NCBI GenBank assembly: GCA_964598025.1
Contig: CAZRAU010000001.1
Coordinates: forward strand, 1 to 64,000
DNA length: 64,000 nt
Direction: 5' to 3'
Origin: JALGWN01 sp964598025
Lineage (GTDB): Bacteria; Arandabacterota; Arandabacteria; Arandabacterales; Arandabacteraceae
Under the pieces are notes generated by a model. The model was not told the origin of the DNA. It ran no database searches and worked only from the letters and a program-made list of their open reading frames with translations. Position numbers and translations under genes: made by a program. This document shows, piece by piece, positions 8,308 through 16,570 of this stretch (position 1 is the stretch's first letter; the number at the start of each line of letters is the position of its first letter).

Positions 8308-8988
8308 CTAGAAAGGGAAGGCAAGCCCCGCGGTCATGGTGGCGAGGCCGAATGATTCCCTCGGTGGTTCATACTGGTCGGTGTGCGACCCCACCTCCTG
8401 GACATATGAATATGCCCCGGTGACCACAAAGGCGGCCTCACCAAACATTTCGATCCGCCTGTGGTATCGGCATATCAGGCCGAATCCCAGCCTCGAGCTC
8501 CTTCCACTCATCTTGATATCTCCAATTTGAATGCTGGAATCAATGAAATGAACCTGCGGCCCCGCACCCAGAATCAGGCGGTCGGTGTTCTTGGCGTCAC
8601 TGAGGCGGTACGTGGCCAGGATGGTGATGTAGAAGTCGTTTATCGTCTCCTCAAGGTCGGTTGTGTGAATCTTGCCCTGAGGGGTGACCGTCGTTGTGTC
8701 ACCGGTATGGGTATTAGCGAATCGGAGGGCGGTGATGCCGAAGCCGATCTTCCCGTTGCCCTCCGTCAGGCCCAGGCCCAGAAGCGGACCGTTTCCGAAC
8801 TTCGAACTCGTCGTGCCGAAGTACCCCACATCCAATGAGACCAACCGGCCGGCGAGACAAGGGGCGGTCGATGCCACAACCGGGAAAACGAAGCACAGCA
8901 CCAGCATCAGTCGATGCCGGAGAACTCTTGCCTGAAGGCAGCTATGTGCAGGGCTTGGCAGGTTGCGCCTCCACTGCAGGGGTTGCAC
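8308..8988 (-). CDS. Putative outer-membrane beta-barrel protein
   Basis: About 226 residues from GTG 8988. A hydrophobic signal-like segment ends at STAPCLAG (about residues 27-47), followed by alternating hydrophobic/hydrophilic strands rich in Gly, Tyr and Phe. The chain ends in AFPF, with the terminal aromatic residue typical of outer-membrane barrels. The N-terminal 20 residues before the signal look unconvincing and no clear ribosome site precedes the GTG, so the real start may be internal. It does not match a specific family that I recognise. It sits 15 bases after the rubrerythrin gene and 10 before the DUF364 gene, suggesting one transcript. Confidence 0.6.
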   Translation of the reverse strand: MQPLQWRRNLPSPAHSCLQARVLRHRLMLVLCFVFPVVASTAPCLAGRLVSLDVGYFGTTSSKFGNGPLLGLGLTEGNGKIGFGITALRFANTHTGDTTTVTPQGKIHTTDLEETINDFYITILATYRLSDAKNTDRLILGAGPQVHFIDSSIQIGDIKMSGRSSRLGFGLICRYHRRIEMFGEAAFVVTGAYSYVQEVGSHTDQYEPPRESFGLATMTAGLAFPF

Positions 8989-9003
8989 CTGATGAGAGAG
9001 GCC

Positions 9004-9456
9004 TCAATCCTCCCGGAGGACTCTCTCTTCGTACTCCTTCTCCAGGCGCGTCTTGTGTTTGAGCTCCTCGCCCCTGAGGAGCGTGAAGAGTTTCCGGGTA
9101 GCGTCATCGGACGCCCGCCGCTCGAGGTCCGAATACAGGGCAAGGGATTGCTCCTCCCGCTTCATGGCTATGATCAGGAGGTCCTGGTACGTGGAATCCT
9201 TGGCAAATGGTGTTTCCACGAGATAGTTACTGAGTTTAAGATCGGGTTGACTGGTGTCCCTCGCGAACTGGAGCTTCTTGGGTGTGAGATTCATCAGCAG
9301 TTTCTCGTGTTTCCGCTCCTCATCGGCCATAGAGAGTATCGCATCCTTAATAACCGGGTCTTCTGCCTTTCCGGCCAGGTTCTCGTAAAACGCAATTGCC
9401 TCACGTTCCTTGTCAATGGCGAAGTCTATGATTTCTTCGATAGGAGACGCAGTCAT
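9004..9456 (-). CDS. Rubrerythrin-like diiron protein (no rubredoxin domain)
   Basis: 150-residue ferritin-like four-helix protein. Iron ligands form two E...ExxH sets: Glu19 with EERKH (residues 46-50), and Glu101/102 with EELKH (residues 130-134). The C-terminal rubredoxin domain of classical rubrerythrins is absent, and the chain ends soon after the second motif. Such proteins usually reduce peroxide or handle iron in anaerobes. AAAAGGAGG precedes the ATG, with a strong sigma-70 promoter further upstream. It heads a transcript with the barrel protein and the DUF364 protein, suggesting a link between oxidative stress and metals. Confidence 0.85.
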   Translation of the reverse strand: MTASPIEEIIDFAIDKEREAIAFYENLAGKAEDPVIKDAILSMADEERKHEKLLMNLTPKKLQFARDTSQPDLKLSNYLVETPFAKDSTYQDLLIIAMKREEQSLALYSDLERRASDDATRKLFTLLRGEELKHKTRLEKEYEERVLRED

Positions 9457-9479
9457 GGCTTACCTCCTTTTGCCCCCCT

Positions 9480-9508
9480 ACTATATATGCTTCCCGACCT
9501 CCGGTCAA
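9480..9508 (-). promoter_or_regulatory. Sigma-70-type promoter for the rubrerythrin operon
   Basis: On the reverse strand, TTGACC (9508-9503) and TATAGT (9485-9480) are separated by exactly 17 bases. The -10 box lies 24 bases upstream of the rubrerythrin ATG, so the leader is short and holds the Shine-Dalgarno sequence. Confidence 0.7.
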
Positions 9509-9611
9509 CACCGTAACCTACGGTCCTCTCTGCCCGTTGTGGCTTGCTTCGCTCGCCGTTCAATCGCCATGGCAGGCATCACCCGGGTCCGTTCATGCAA
9601 TCTTTTGAGGT

Positions 9612-9640
9612 TTGACCGTCGCCGTGCGGGGGTTTAAGAT
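9612..9640 (+). promoter_or_regulatory. Sigma-70-type promoter for amrS
   Basis: TTGACC at 9612-9617 and TAAGAT at 9635-9640 with a 17-base spacer, about 60 bases upstream of the amrS ATG. It is divergent from the rubrerythrin promoter. Confidence 0.6.
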
Positions 9641-9698
9641 CGGGTAGAGTCATGTTGGGTGCGATGGCGCCCAAACCGGATCCGGTCGGGAGGGGGAT

Positions 9699-10709
9699 AT
9701 GAAGGAAGCATATCTATGGTCGGCAGCCGACGGGGCGGTGCTCTGCGGCCTTTGCGCTCACCGTTGCCGGATAGCAGACGGTGATAGGGGCTTGTGCGGG
9801 GTGCGTGAGAACAGAGGGGGTACGCTCTATTCGCTGGTGTATGGCAAGCTCATCAGCCGGGCCGTCGATCCTATCGAGAAGAAACCGCTATACCACTTCC
9901 TGCCGGGTACGGTCACCTACTCGATAGCTACGGAGGGCTGTAATTTCTTCTGCGACTTCTGTCAGAACTGGCAGATATCCCAGATGACCCACGGTGATGT
10001 GACCATCCTCGGGGAGGATGCATCACCCCGGGAGATTGCGGTTGATGCCGAAAGGCGTGGATGCCGCAGCATCGCTTATACCTATACCGAACCCACGATA
10101 TTCTTCGAATTCGCCTACGACACAGCGAAAATCGCCCGGGAGATGGGGCTCAAGAACATATTCGTAACCAACGGCTATCAGACCCCTGAGACCATCGAGA
10201 GAATGGCCGGAGTGATCGATGCAGCCAATGTCGATCTAAAGGCCTATAGCGACGACTTCTATAGAGAGCGTTGTCGTGCCAGGCTGGCTCCTGTCCTCAA
10301 GGCCATAAAGATGATGCATGAGAAGGGGATCTTCCTGGAGATAACCACCCTCATCGTGCCCGGAGAAAACGACGACACCGATGATCTTAAACGACTTGCG
10401 GAATTCGTAGTCTCGGTATCTCCCGAGATCCCGTGGCACGTAAGCAGGTTTCATCCGCAGTACAAACAAACCGATAAGGAGTGGACCCCGTCGGACACCA
10501 TATTTGCGGCTCTTGAGATCGGGAGGGCCGCCGGCCTGAAGTACCTCTATGCAGGCAACCTGCCGGCCGGAAAGTATGAGAATACCTATTGTCCTGATTG
10601 CGGTGAGTTGGTGATAGAACGCTCAGGCTTCAGTTCCCGCGCGACGGGGCTCGTTGGCGCCAGGTGCCGCAGATGCGGCACCGAACTGAATATCGTTGTG
10701 ACAGGATAA
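9699..10709 (+). CDS. amrS: AmmeMemoRadiSam-system radical SAM enzyme AmrS
   Basis: 336-residue radical SAM protein. The cluster motif is CNFFCDFC (Cys81, Cys85, Cys88), the pyruvate-formate-lyase-activase-like CxxxCxxC. An N-terminal Cys-rich segment (C16, C19, C23, C33) and a C-terminal pair of CxxC motifs (YCPDC and CRRC) frame the barrel, as in AmrS proteins. AmrS is usually encoded near the AMMECR1 and Memo partners; neither is in this window. The chemistry of the system is not firmly established. GGGAGGGGG precedes the ATG. Confidence 0.88.
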   Translation: MKEAYLWSAADGAVLCGLCAHRCRIADGDRGLCGVRENRGGTLYSLVYGKLISRAVDPIEKKPLYHFLPGTVTYSIATEGCNFFCDFCQNWQISQMTHGDVTILGEDASPREIAVDAERRGCRSIAYTYTEPTIFFEFAYDTAKIAREMGLKNIFVTNGYQTPETIERMAGVIDAANVDLKAYSDDFYRERCRARLAPVLKAIKMMHEKGIFLEITTLIVPGENDDTDDLKRLAEFVVSVSPEIPWHVSRFHPQYKQTDKEWTPSDTIFAALEIGRAAGLKYLYAGNLPAGKYENTYCPDCGELVIERSGFSSRATGLVGARCRRCGTELNIVVTG

Positions 10710-11024
10710 GACCTCCGATCCGGAGCGTACAAGCATATCGGGACCTACCAGGAGTCCGCCGGGATGAGGCGGAACAACTTCGGCTTCGCCAAGCTTGAAC
10801 ATTTGGCGGGGAACGTCGGTCATCTCGACCTGCGGGGCTTCAATGAGGCCGGATGGGCCGGACGGACCGCGATAGCCGCCATCCCGGTAGACCAGGACTC
10901 CTTCGTTTTGGATGAGTACGATTTCTTCGTGCTCGAGGTCGAGACCGATAACGAGGGGAACCCGACTGCGCTGGTGGGGCACTACCGTGACGGCCGCACC
11001 GATCGCACGCTTCGGACTGAATGA
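10710..11024 (+). pseudogene. Remnant of an S41-type peptidase (internally deleted)
   Basis: The frame is open from the amrS stop codon, and ATG 10764 would give 86 residues. The first part (RRNNFGFAKLEHLAGNVGHL... then AGRTAIAA) matches the start of the catalytic domain of IRBP-type S41 peptidases. The last 35 residues (EVETDNEGNPTALVGHYRDG) match the C-terminal tail seen in such enzymes. The whole catalytic middle, some 200 residues, is missing. No Shine-Dalgarno sequence precedes the ATG. The simplest reading is a gene that lost its N-terminus and its core by deletion. It ends 7 bases from a convergent gene. Confidence 0.55.
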
Positions 11025-11031
11025 GATCCGG

Positions 11032-12666
11032 TCAGTGGGCGCTCACGGTTCGATCGGCTGCCCACTTGCGGAGGGAAGCTATATACTCTGCGCGCACAAC
11101 CGAGAGCGGGCGCGTCCGGCGTATTTCGGCTTTGATGAGCTCGGTGCCGAGGCAGGCTTCGCCCGAAAATGCGGTGTAGAGGGCGGCTACGACCGCCTGC
11201 TCAATCTCGGCGCCGGTGAAGCCGTCTGAGGCGTCGGCCAGACTCTCGAGGTCAAAGCCCGCGGGATCGTGGCCTCTCCGATTGAGATGGATGCTGAAGA
11301 TCTCCCGCCTGACCTCGCGCGCAGGCAGGTCTACGAAGAAGATCTCATCAAACCGGCCCTTGCGAAGCAGCGGGGGCGGCAGTCTGTCGATATCGTTGGC
11401 TGTCGCCGCGACGAAGACGTCACCCTTGCGCTCCTGGAGCCAGGTGAGGAAGCTGCCTAGCACTCGCTGGGATACACCGCTGTCGTCGCCGCCTCCGGGC
11501 GGAAAGGCCTTCTCGATTTCATCGATCCAGAGTACAACGGGCGAGAGCCGTTCGGCGGTTTCCATGGCGCGCCTGTAGTTCTTCTCGCTTTCCCCGATGT
11601 ACTTGTTATAGAGGCGGGACGGGTCCATCTTCAGCAGCGGCAGGCCCCATTCCGCCGCTACAGCCTTGGCGCAGAGGCTTTTGCCGGACCCCGGTACGCC
11701 CAGAAGCAGTATGCCCTTGGGGAAAGGGAGCCCGAACCGGGTGGCACCATCCGGGTCCGTCATGATGCATTTGCGTTTGGCCAACCAGGCCTTGAGGCCG
11801 GCAAGATCGGCGATATCCGCGAAACCCGTGTCTGTCGGCATGAATTCCAGCAGGCCTTCCCGCTCCACGATCATTTTCTTCTGCCGGATGACCGCCTCTA
11901 TGTCCTGTGCATCCAGCTTGCCGTCCTCGATCATGGCCCGTGTAAGGACTTTCTCCGCCTCCATGAGGGTGAGGCCCTTGAGATTCGCTACGAGGCGATT
12001 CATGTTCTCGCTTGTGAGATCGATGGTCACGGACATCCTCGGCTGAAGGTCCCGGCAGATGTGCTTCACCAGGTCTCTGAACTCCGCAGGCTCAGGCCCC
12101 CGGACGGAAACGACGGCCGTGTGAGGCTGAGCGGCCTCCGGGATCTCGATCGTGCGGCCGGTCAGGATCACTATACCCTCGGTCTTGGTGAAGGCCCGGA
12201 CCGTTTCCACGAACTTGGCTTCGATCGCCGGGTCGGCGAGGGACGGCCCCATTCCGTGAAAGCAGTAGATCGCCGGTCTCTCGTAGTTTCGCGCTTGGGC
12301 GAGAGCCGTCTTGGGGTCGCCGGTCCCGTAGATGGCATCTACGGTGCCTCGCCGCCGAAGGCCCTCTCCCGGAATCCATACAAAGAGATGCAGGCCCAAT
12401 GCCTCCGCCACGTGCCAGAGAAGGCTCTCCATTCGGTCCCGTTCGGAGGTCTTAAGCCAAATGAGCCCGTAGCGCGACCTTATGAGTAGCGATATCTCCC
12501 TTAGAACGTCCTGATTCCCGCCAGGCTGCCGAGAAGCATCCATCGGCTTCGTTACGCTCATCTCCCCAGGCCTGCGGCGCACGACTGAGCACGCCTCGGC
12601 CGTGGAGACTTCGCGGGCCTCGCATCCGGATGTCTTTGAACAACCTGGAATAGTCCGTTCTTTCAA
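11032..12666 (-). CDS. AAA+ ATPase (Ycf46-like)
   Basis: 544-residue AAA+ ATPase. It has Walker A GVPGSGKS, Walker B VVLWIDEIEK, a sensor/arginine-finger region (LLRKGRFDEIFFVDLP) and a Ycf46-like N-terminal domain beginning near residue 54 (REISLLIRSRYGLIWLKTSE). The role of this family is poorly defined; regulation of translation or of membrane complexes has been suggested. Start: TTG 12666 has a good ribosome site (AAGGGGATGAGG). Between it and the conserved domain lies a palindromic element that supplies about residues 7-48. Internal ATGs at 12561 and 12543 lack Shine-Dalgarno sequences. The N-terminus may therefore be repeat-derived. Confidence 0.82.
   Translation of the reverse strand: MKERTIPGCSKTSGCEAREVSTAEACSVVRRRPGEMSVTKPMDASRQPGGNQDVLREISLLIRSRYGLIWLKTSERDRMESLLWHVAEALGLHLFVWIPGEGLRRRGTVDAIYGTGDPKTALAQARNYERPAIYCFHGMGPSLADPAIEAKFVETVRAFTKTEGIVILTGRTIEIPEAAQPHTAVVSVRGPEPAEFRDLVKHICRDLQPRMSVTIDLTSENMNRLVANLKGLTLMEAEKVLTRAMIEDGKLDAQDIEAVIRQKKMIVEREGLLEFMPTDTGFADIADLAGLKAWLAKRKCIMTDPDGATRFGLPFPKGILLLGVPGSGKSLCAKAVAAEWGLPLLKMDPSRLYNKYIGESEKNYRRAMETAERLSPVVLWIDEIEKAFPPGGGDDSGVSQRVLGSFLTWLQERKGDVFVAATANDIDRLPPPLLRKGRFDEIFFVDLPAREVRREIFSIHLNRRGHDPAGFDLESLADASDGFTGAEIEQAVVAALYTAFSGEACLGTELIKAEIRRTRPLSVVRAEYIASLRKWAADRTVSAH
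12521..12648 (+). repeat. Palindromic interspersed element, copy B (inside an ATPase gene)
   Basis: 128-bp element related to copies A, C and D. The ends CCAGGCTGCCGAGAAGCATCC (12521-12541, 21 bases, first 20 shown as positions 12521-12540) and the complement at 12628-12648 match at 14 of 21 positions. Internal blocks TGCGGCGCACG, GCACGCCTCG and CTTCGCGGGCCTCGCATCCGGATGT are shared. It is read in frame, antisense to its conventional orientation, as part of the N-terminus of the AAA+ ATPase. Confidence 0.65.
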
Positions 12667-12978
12667 TACCTCATCCCCTTCTCCGTGGTCCGCACCTCTC
12701 TGTCTATGTTTCGGCTACAAGTGGGTCCGATTTCAAGAAAATATTCAAAGAGTATGCGGGGTGGAACTTGGAGGCGGATTGTGGTATACGGAGACATGAT
12801 CCGTAGCGTCGACGCTTTGCAGCGTGACCGAGAGCATCGGTAGAGGACATCTTGAGCGTCGTGAAACGTTGATTTCGTCGTAGGTGATGCTCGGGAATTG
12901 GGGTTCTCGGTCCGCGTGTCCTGTGACGACGACTCCAAAAAGCGCATTTCTCGATGATCGGGCAAGATCGGGGGCAAG
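12667..12978. other. Divergent intergenic region, 312 bp
   Basis: Separates the reverse AAA+ gene from the forward TAXI-TRAP operon. It holds the ATPase ribosome site and an imperfect inverted repeat (GAGCATC at 12832-12838, GATGCTC at 12886-12892). An unconvincing -10-like TATACG lies near 12785. No coding frame or known RNA motif was recognised. Confidence 0.5.
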
Positions 12979-13980
12979 ATGAAGCGATTGGGTGCTCTAC
13001 TTCTGGGACTCACGCTGCTGGCGTCGGCCTGCGGCCGGCGGGACACCACCTTTGTGACAATCGGGACCGGAGGTGTTACGGGTGTCTACTATCCGACCGG
13101 TGGGGCCATCAGCAGGATGATCAACAACAAGGCCGGAACCTACAAGATCAAGGCGACCGTCGAAGCCACGAGCGGATCGGTCTATAACATAAACGCGGTC
13201 GTCAACGGAGACCTGGAATTCGGAGTGGCCCAGTCGGACAGACAGTATCAGGCATATAACGGGCTGGCGGAGTGGGCCGAGAGCGGACGGCAGAGCGACC
13301 TGAGATCGGTGTTCTCGATCCATCCCGAAGCAATAACACTCGTGGCCTCAGAGACAAGCGGTATCAGAGCCATAACCGATCTCCGCGGCAAGCGCGTAAA
13401 CCTGGGTAATCCGGGCTCAGGGCAGCTCCAGAACTCCAAGGATGTGCTTTCGGCTGTAGGAATAGACGAGGGAGAGATAGCAGCTGAGTACGTGAAGGCC
13501 GTCGAGGCGCCGGGCCTCTTACAGGACGGAAGGATCGACGCTTTCTTCTACACCGTAGGCCACCCCGCGGGCAACATAAAGGAGGCCACATCAGGCAGGA
13601 TCAAGGTGAGACTCATTCCGATAGAGGGCCCAGCGATAAGAGACATGATCAGGGATCGGCCTTACTATGCCGAGGCCGTGATACCCCGCGAGTTCTATCC
13701 CACGGCCTTGAATGAGGAGGATGTGGCTACCATCGGGGTGAAAGCCACATTTGTGACATCGAGGCGGGTGACTGCAGACATAGTCTATGCGATCACAAAA
13801 GAGGTGTTCGAGAACCTGGATGATTTCCGGCAGCTGCACCCGGCCTATAAGGTGCTTTCCGAGCGCAATATGCTCGAAGGCCTCTCCGCCCCCATCCATC
13901 CCGGTGCGCTCAGGTATTACATGGAATCAGGGTTGATGGAGTACATAGATCCGAAACTCATTGTCGATCAGGCCGGATAG
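12979..13980 (+). CDS. TRAP transporter solute-binding protein, TAXI family (lipoprotein)
   Basis: 333-residue periplasmic binding protein. A lipoprotein signal LLASAC places the lipidated Cys at residue 18. The TAXI signature follows directly: IGTGGVTGVYYPTGGAI near residues 29-45, with later blocks RVNLGNPGSGQLQ and AFFYTVGHPAGNI. It captures a small carboxylate or amino acid (glutamate or a dicarboxylate is commonly suspected for this family; the ligand cannot be read here). GGGGGCAAG is the likely ribosome site. The permease gene follows after 5 bases. Confidence 0.9.
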   Translation: MKRLGALLLGLTLLASACGRRDTTFVTIGTGGVTGVYYPTGGAISRMINNKAGTYKIKATVEATSGSVYNINAVVNGDLEFGVAQSDRQYQAYNGLAEWAESGRQSDLRSVFSIHPEAITLVASETSGIRAITDLRGKRVNLGNPGSGQLQNSKDVLSAVGIDEGEIAAEYVKAVEAPGLLQDGRIDAFFYTVGHPAGNIKEATSGRIKVRLIPIEGPAIRDMIRDRPYYAEAVIPREFYPTALNEEDVATIGVKATFVTSRRVTADIVYAITKEVFENLDDFRQLHPAYKVLSERNMLEGLSAPIHPGALRYYMESGLMEYIDPKLIVDQAG

Positions 13981-13985
13981 CCATC

Positions 13986-16016
13986 TTGTCGCGGCGATCT
14001 CATAAGCCGGGTCTCAAGGAAGCCGACTACCTTCCGGATGCCTCCGGGCGGGACAAGCCGCTCGTGGCTGCGATCTCGATTGCCTGGGCGCTATTTCAGT
14101 TGTCGCTTCCACGCCTTGTGATCCTCGACAGTGTTACGGTAAGGGCCATTCACCTTGCGTTTGCAATGGTGCTTGTGTTTCTCACGGTCTCCATCACGAG
14201 GCATAAACGGCTTCGACCGGGCGACCGTGTTCATGCGGCGGATTACCTGCTCGCCGCCATAGGATGCGTGGCGGCTCTCTATATCGTCTTCGACTGGATG
14301 GGTATCACAATGAGGGCCGGGATTCCCAGCGGGCGCGATGTATTGCTGAGCATCGTACTGATGGTCCTCGTGCTTGAGGCTTCAAGGCGCGTGATAGGGC
14401 CAGCCCTGGGTATCATTGCAGTCGTTTTCACCGTGTATGCTTTTCTCGGACCACGCATGCCCTTGGTCTTCGCCTTCCGCGGCGTTTCACTGGAGAAGTA
14501 CCTGAGCCAGGCCGCGCTTTCCACCGAGGGCATCTATGGGATACCGCTGGATGTCTCCGCCAACACGGTGTTTCTCTTCGTACTCCTGGGCTCCATGTTG
14601 GACAAGGCCGGAGCAGGGCATTTCTATAATAACCTCGCCTTGTCGCTGCTCGGCAGGTACAAGGGCGGACCGGCCAAGGCCGCGGTCGTATCGAGCGGGC
14701 TCACCGGCTTGGTTTCAGGGTCGAGCATCGCCAATGTGGTGACCACGGGCACCTTCACCATCCCGCTCATGAAGAGGGTCGGCTACCCGGCGACGATCGC
14801 CGCCGCAACCGAGGTCGCAGCGAGCACCAACGGGCAGCTCATGCCCCCCATAATGGGAGCGGCGGCCTTCATCATTGCAGAATACCTGAGCATACCCTAC
14901 CTGGACGTCGTCAAGGCGGCCGCCGTCCCCGCCTTCGTGTCTTACTTCGCCCTCTTCTACATAACCCATCTCGAGGCTTCCAAGCTGGGGATGAGGGGGC
15001 TTGCCAAGGCCGACGTCCCGGGCTTCGTCGGGGTAATGAAGACCGGATTCTACTACCTGATCCCGCTTGTCGCTCTCATCTATGAATTGATGATCATGCG
15101 ACATACGCCGAAACTGGCTGCATTCAATGCGATAGTCGTGCTGGTCGCCATAATCCTCGCCAAAGAGGTGGTTGGGGTCTTGAGGGGAGAGAGCGGATTT
15201 GCACGGGCCCTTGCGAGGGGCATGGGCACCATAGGATCGGGACTTATCTCGGGGTCCCGTAATATGCTGCCCGTGGCTCTGGCGACGGCGACGGCCGGCA
15301 TCGTCGTCGGCATCGTGAATCTTGGTATAGGAAGCCTTATAGTCCAGGTGGTTGAGAGGCTCTCCGGCGGCAACATCTTTCTGCTCCTTGCCATTACCGC
15401 CCTTGCCAGCCTTGTCATCGGCATGGGGCTCCCCACGACCGCGACTTACATAGTCATGGCATCGATCACGGTCCCTGTCATCATCAAACTGAGTGCCCTG
15501 GGAGTTGTGGGCTTCATCCCGCCCATAGCGGCGCATCTCTTCTGTTTCTATTTCGGCATCCTGGCCGACGATACACCACCGGTCGGCCTGGCAGCCTACG
15601 CGGCCGCCGCGATAGCCAAGACCGACCCCATCCGGACCGGCATCAAGGGGTTCAGTTATGATCTCAGGACCGCCGTGATTCCGTTCATGTTCGTTTTCAA
15701 TGCCGAGCTGTTGCTGTATGGTGTGAGAAGCTTCGCCCAGGCGTTGCTCATCTTCGTCATGGCGATTCTCGGGGCATTCGCCTTCACCAACGCCGTCCAG
15801 GGCTGGTTCATCACGCGCAACAAGTGGTATGAAGTCCCGCTCTTCCTCCTGGCTTCGCTGGTATTCTTCTTTCCCGCCGTAGTCACCAGGGTCTTCGATC
15901 TCGACCCCGGGATCAGGTACTACATGTATCTTGTGGCGCTTGCCGTCTATGCGGCGGCCTTCCTGCTCCAGAAAGCAAGGATGAGGTCGGGGCGCCGGCC
16001 GGAACGAACCCAATAG
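13986..16016 (+). CDS. TRAP transporter permease, fused 4TM/12TM subunit
   Basis: 676-residue polytopic protein of the TRAP 4TM/12TM fusion type that partners TAXI binding proteins. The N-terminal small-subunit-like helices (about residues 25-160) are fused to the DctM-like large subunit. Conserved stretches are GSMLDKAGAGHF, GLVSGSSIANVVTTG, GQLMPPIMGAAAF and the late GMGLPTTATYIVMA. Import is driven by an ion gradient. The start is TTG 13986, with no strong Shine-Dalgarno sequence, so translation is probably coupled to the binding-protein gene. Confidence 0.9.
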   Translation: MSRRSHKPGLKEADYLPDASGRDKPLVAAISIAWALFQLSLPRLVILDSVTVRAIHLAFAMVLVFLTVSITRHKRLRPGDRVHAADYLLAAIGCVAALYIVFDWMGITMRAGIPSGRDVLLSIVLMVLVLEASRRVIGPALGIIAVVFTVYAFLGPRMPLVFAFRGVSLEKYLSQAALSTEGIYGIPLDVSANTVFLFVLLGSMLDKAGAGHFYNNLALSLLGRYKGGPAKAAVVSSGLTGLVSGSSIANVVTTGTFTIPLMKRVGYPATIAAATEVAASTNGQLMPPIMGAAAFIIAEYLSIPYLDVVKAAAVPAFVSYFALFYITHLEASKLGMRGLAKADVPGFVGVMKTGFYYLIPLVALIYELMIMRHTPKLAAFNAIVVLVAIILAKEVVGVLRGESGFARALARGMGTIGSGLISGSRNMLPVALATATAGIVVGIVNLGIGSLIVQVVERLSGGNIFLLLAITALASLVIGMGLPTTATYIVMASITVPVIIKLSALGVVGFIPPIAAHLFCFYFGILADDTPPVGLAAYAAAAIAKTDPIRTGIKGFSYDLRTAVIPFMFVFNAELLLYGVRSFAQALLIFVMAILGAFAFTNAVQGWFITRNKWYEVPLFLLASLVFFFPAVVTRVFDLDPGIRYYMYLVALAVYAAAFLLQKARMRSGRRPERTQ

Positions 16017-16087
16017 TTGGGTTTAGAACCGGGCCCAACTTGCCGAAATACCTGATGAGGACTTGAATCCGACACCTGGAGGCGGAT

Positions 16088-16282
16088 GTGGCAAGAGAAA
16101 CCGTAGGCAAGAAGCTGAGGATAATAGCCACCGTAGCGTTCTGGATAGCGGCTGTTGCCGGTTGGTGGACGGTTATCAAGGACGGTCCGACGGTCATGAG
16201 CATGCTCCCGGCCGTATGCGTGACCCTGGCCGGTATTATCTGGCTCATAATGGTGATTTCCCCGAAAGACAACCTCCGCTAG
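16088..16282 (+). CDS. Small two-helix membrane protein downstream of TRAP genes
   Basis: 64 residues from GTG 16088, preceded by GGAGG five bases upstream. Two hydrophobic segments (about residues 13-28 and 37-57) flank a short DGP-containing loop, and both termini are basic, predicting a cytoplasmic N-in/C-in hairpin. I do not recognise a family. Its place 71 bases after a TAXI-TRAP permease suggests an accessory role in transport, but that is only positional inference. Confidence 0.55.
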   Translation: MARETVGKKLRIIATVAFWIAAVAGWWTVIKDGPTVMSMLPAVCVTLAGIIWLIMVISPKDNLR

Positions 16283-16460
16283 GGCGGGGGTCGGATTCGG
16301 ACAAGCTGGCGCGCTTTTCAGGGCCCGACCCTCCATATGTCAGCTAGGCTACCCGCCTGCGCAAAGGACCAGGGGTTCACCCGTGGTTGAATGCGTAGTA
16401 AGGTACTTCGGCGGGCATCACTGAATGGGCACACCTGGCCGGGCCGCGTTCCGGGCCGAC

Positions 16461-16489
16461 TTGGAAGAAGCAAGCAGGTATGGTACAGT
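16461..16489 (+). promoter_or_regulatory. Sigma-70-type promoter for the propeller gene
   Basis: TTGGAA at 16461-16466 and TACAGT at 16484-16489 with a 17-base spacer, about 80 bases upstream of the chosen ATG at 16571. The surrounding gap 16283-16570 shows no other gene. Confidence 0.5.
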
Positions 16490-16570
16490 CCACCTGAGAA
16501 GCGCTCCGGCCGCTGTCCTGCGGGTAAGGGACTCATGGCCGCCCCGCTTCGTCATGAAAGGAGCACATCG

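Noticed and set aside
14715..16013. 432-codon reverse frame opposite the TRAP permease
   Set aside because: Shadow of the membrane protein gene; highly charged, no ribosome site, no family features.
16021..16087. Possible terminator after the TRAP permease
   Set aside because: No stem followed by a T tract; the small gene downstream has its own ribosome site and may be co-transcribed.
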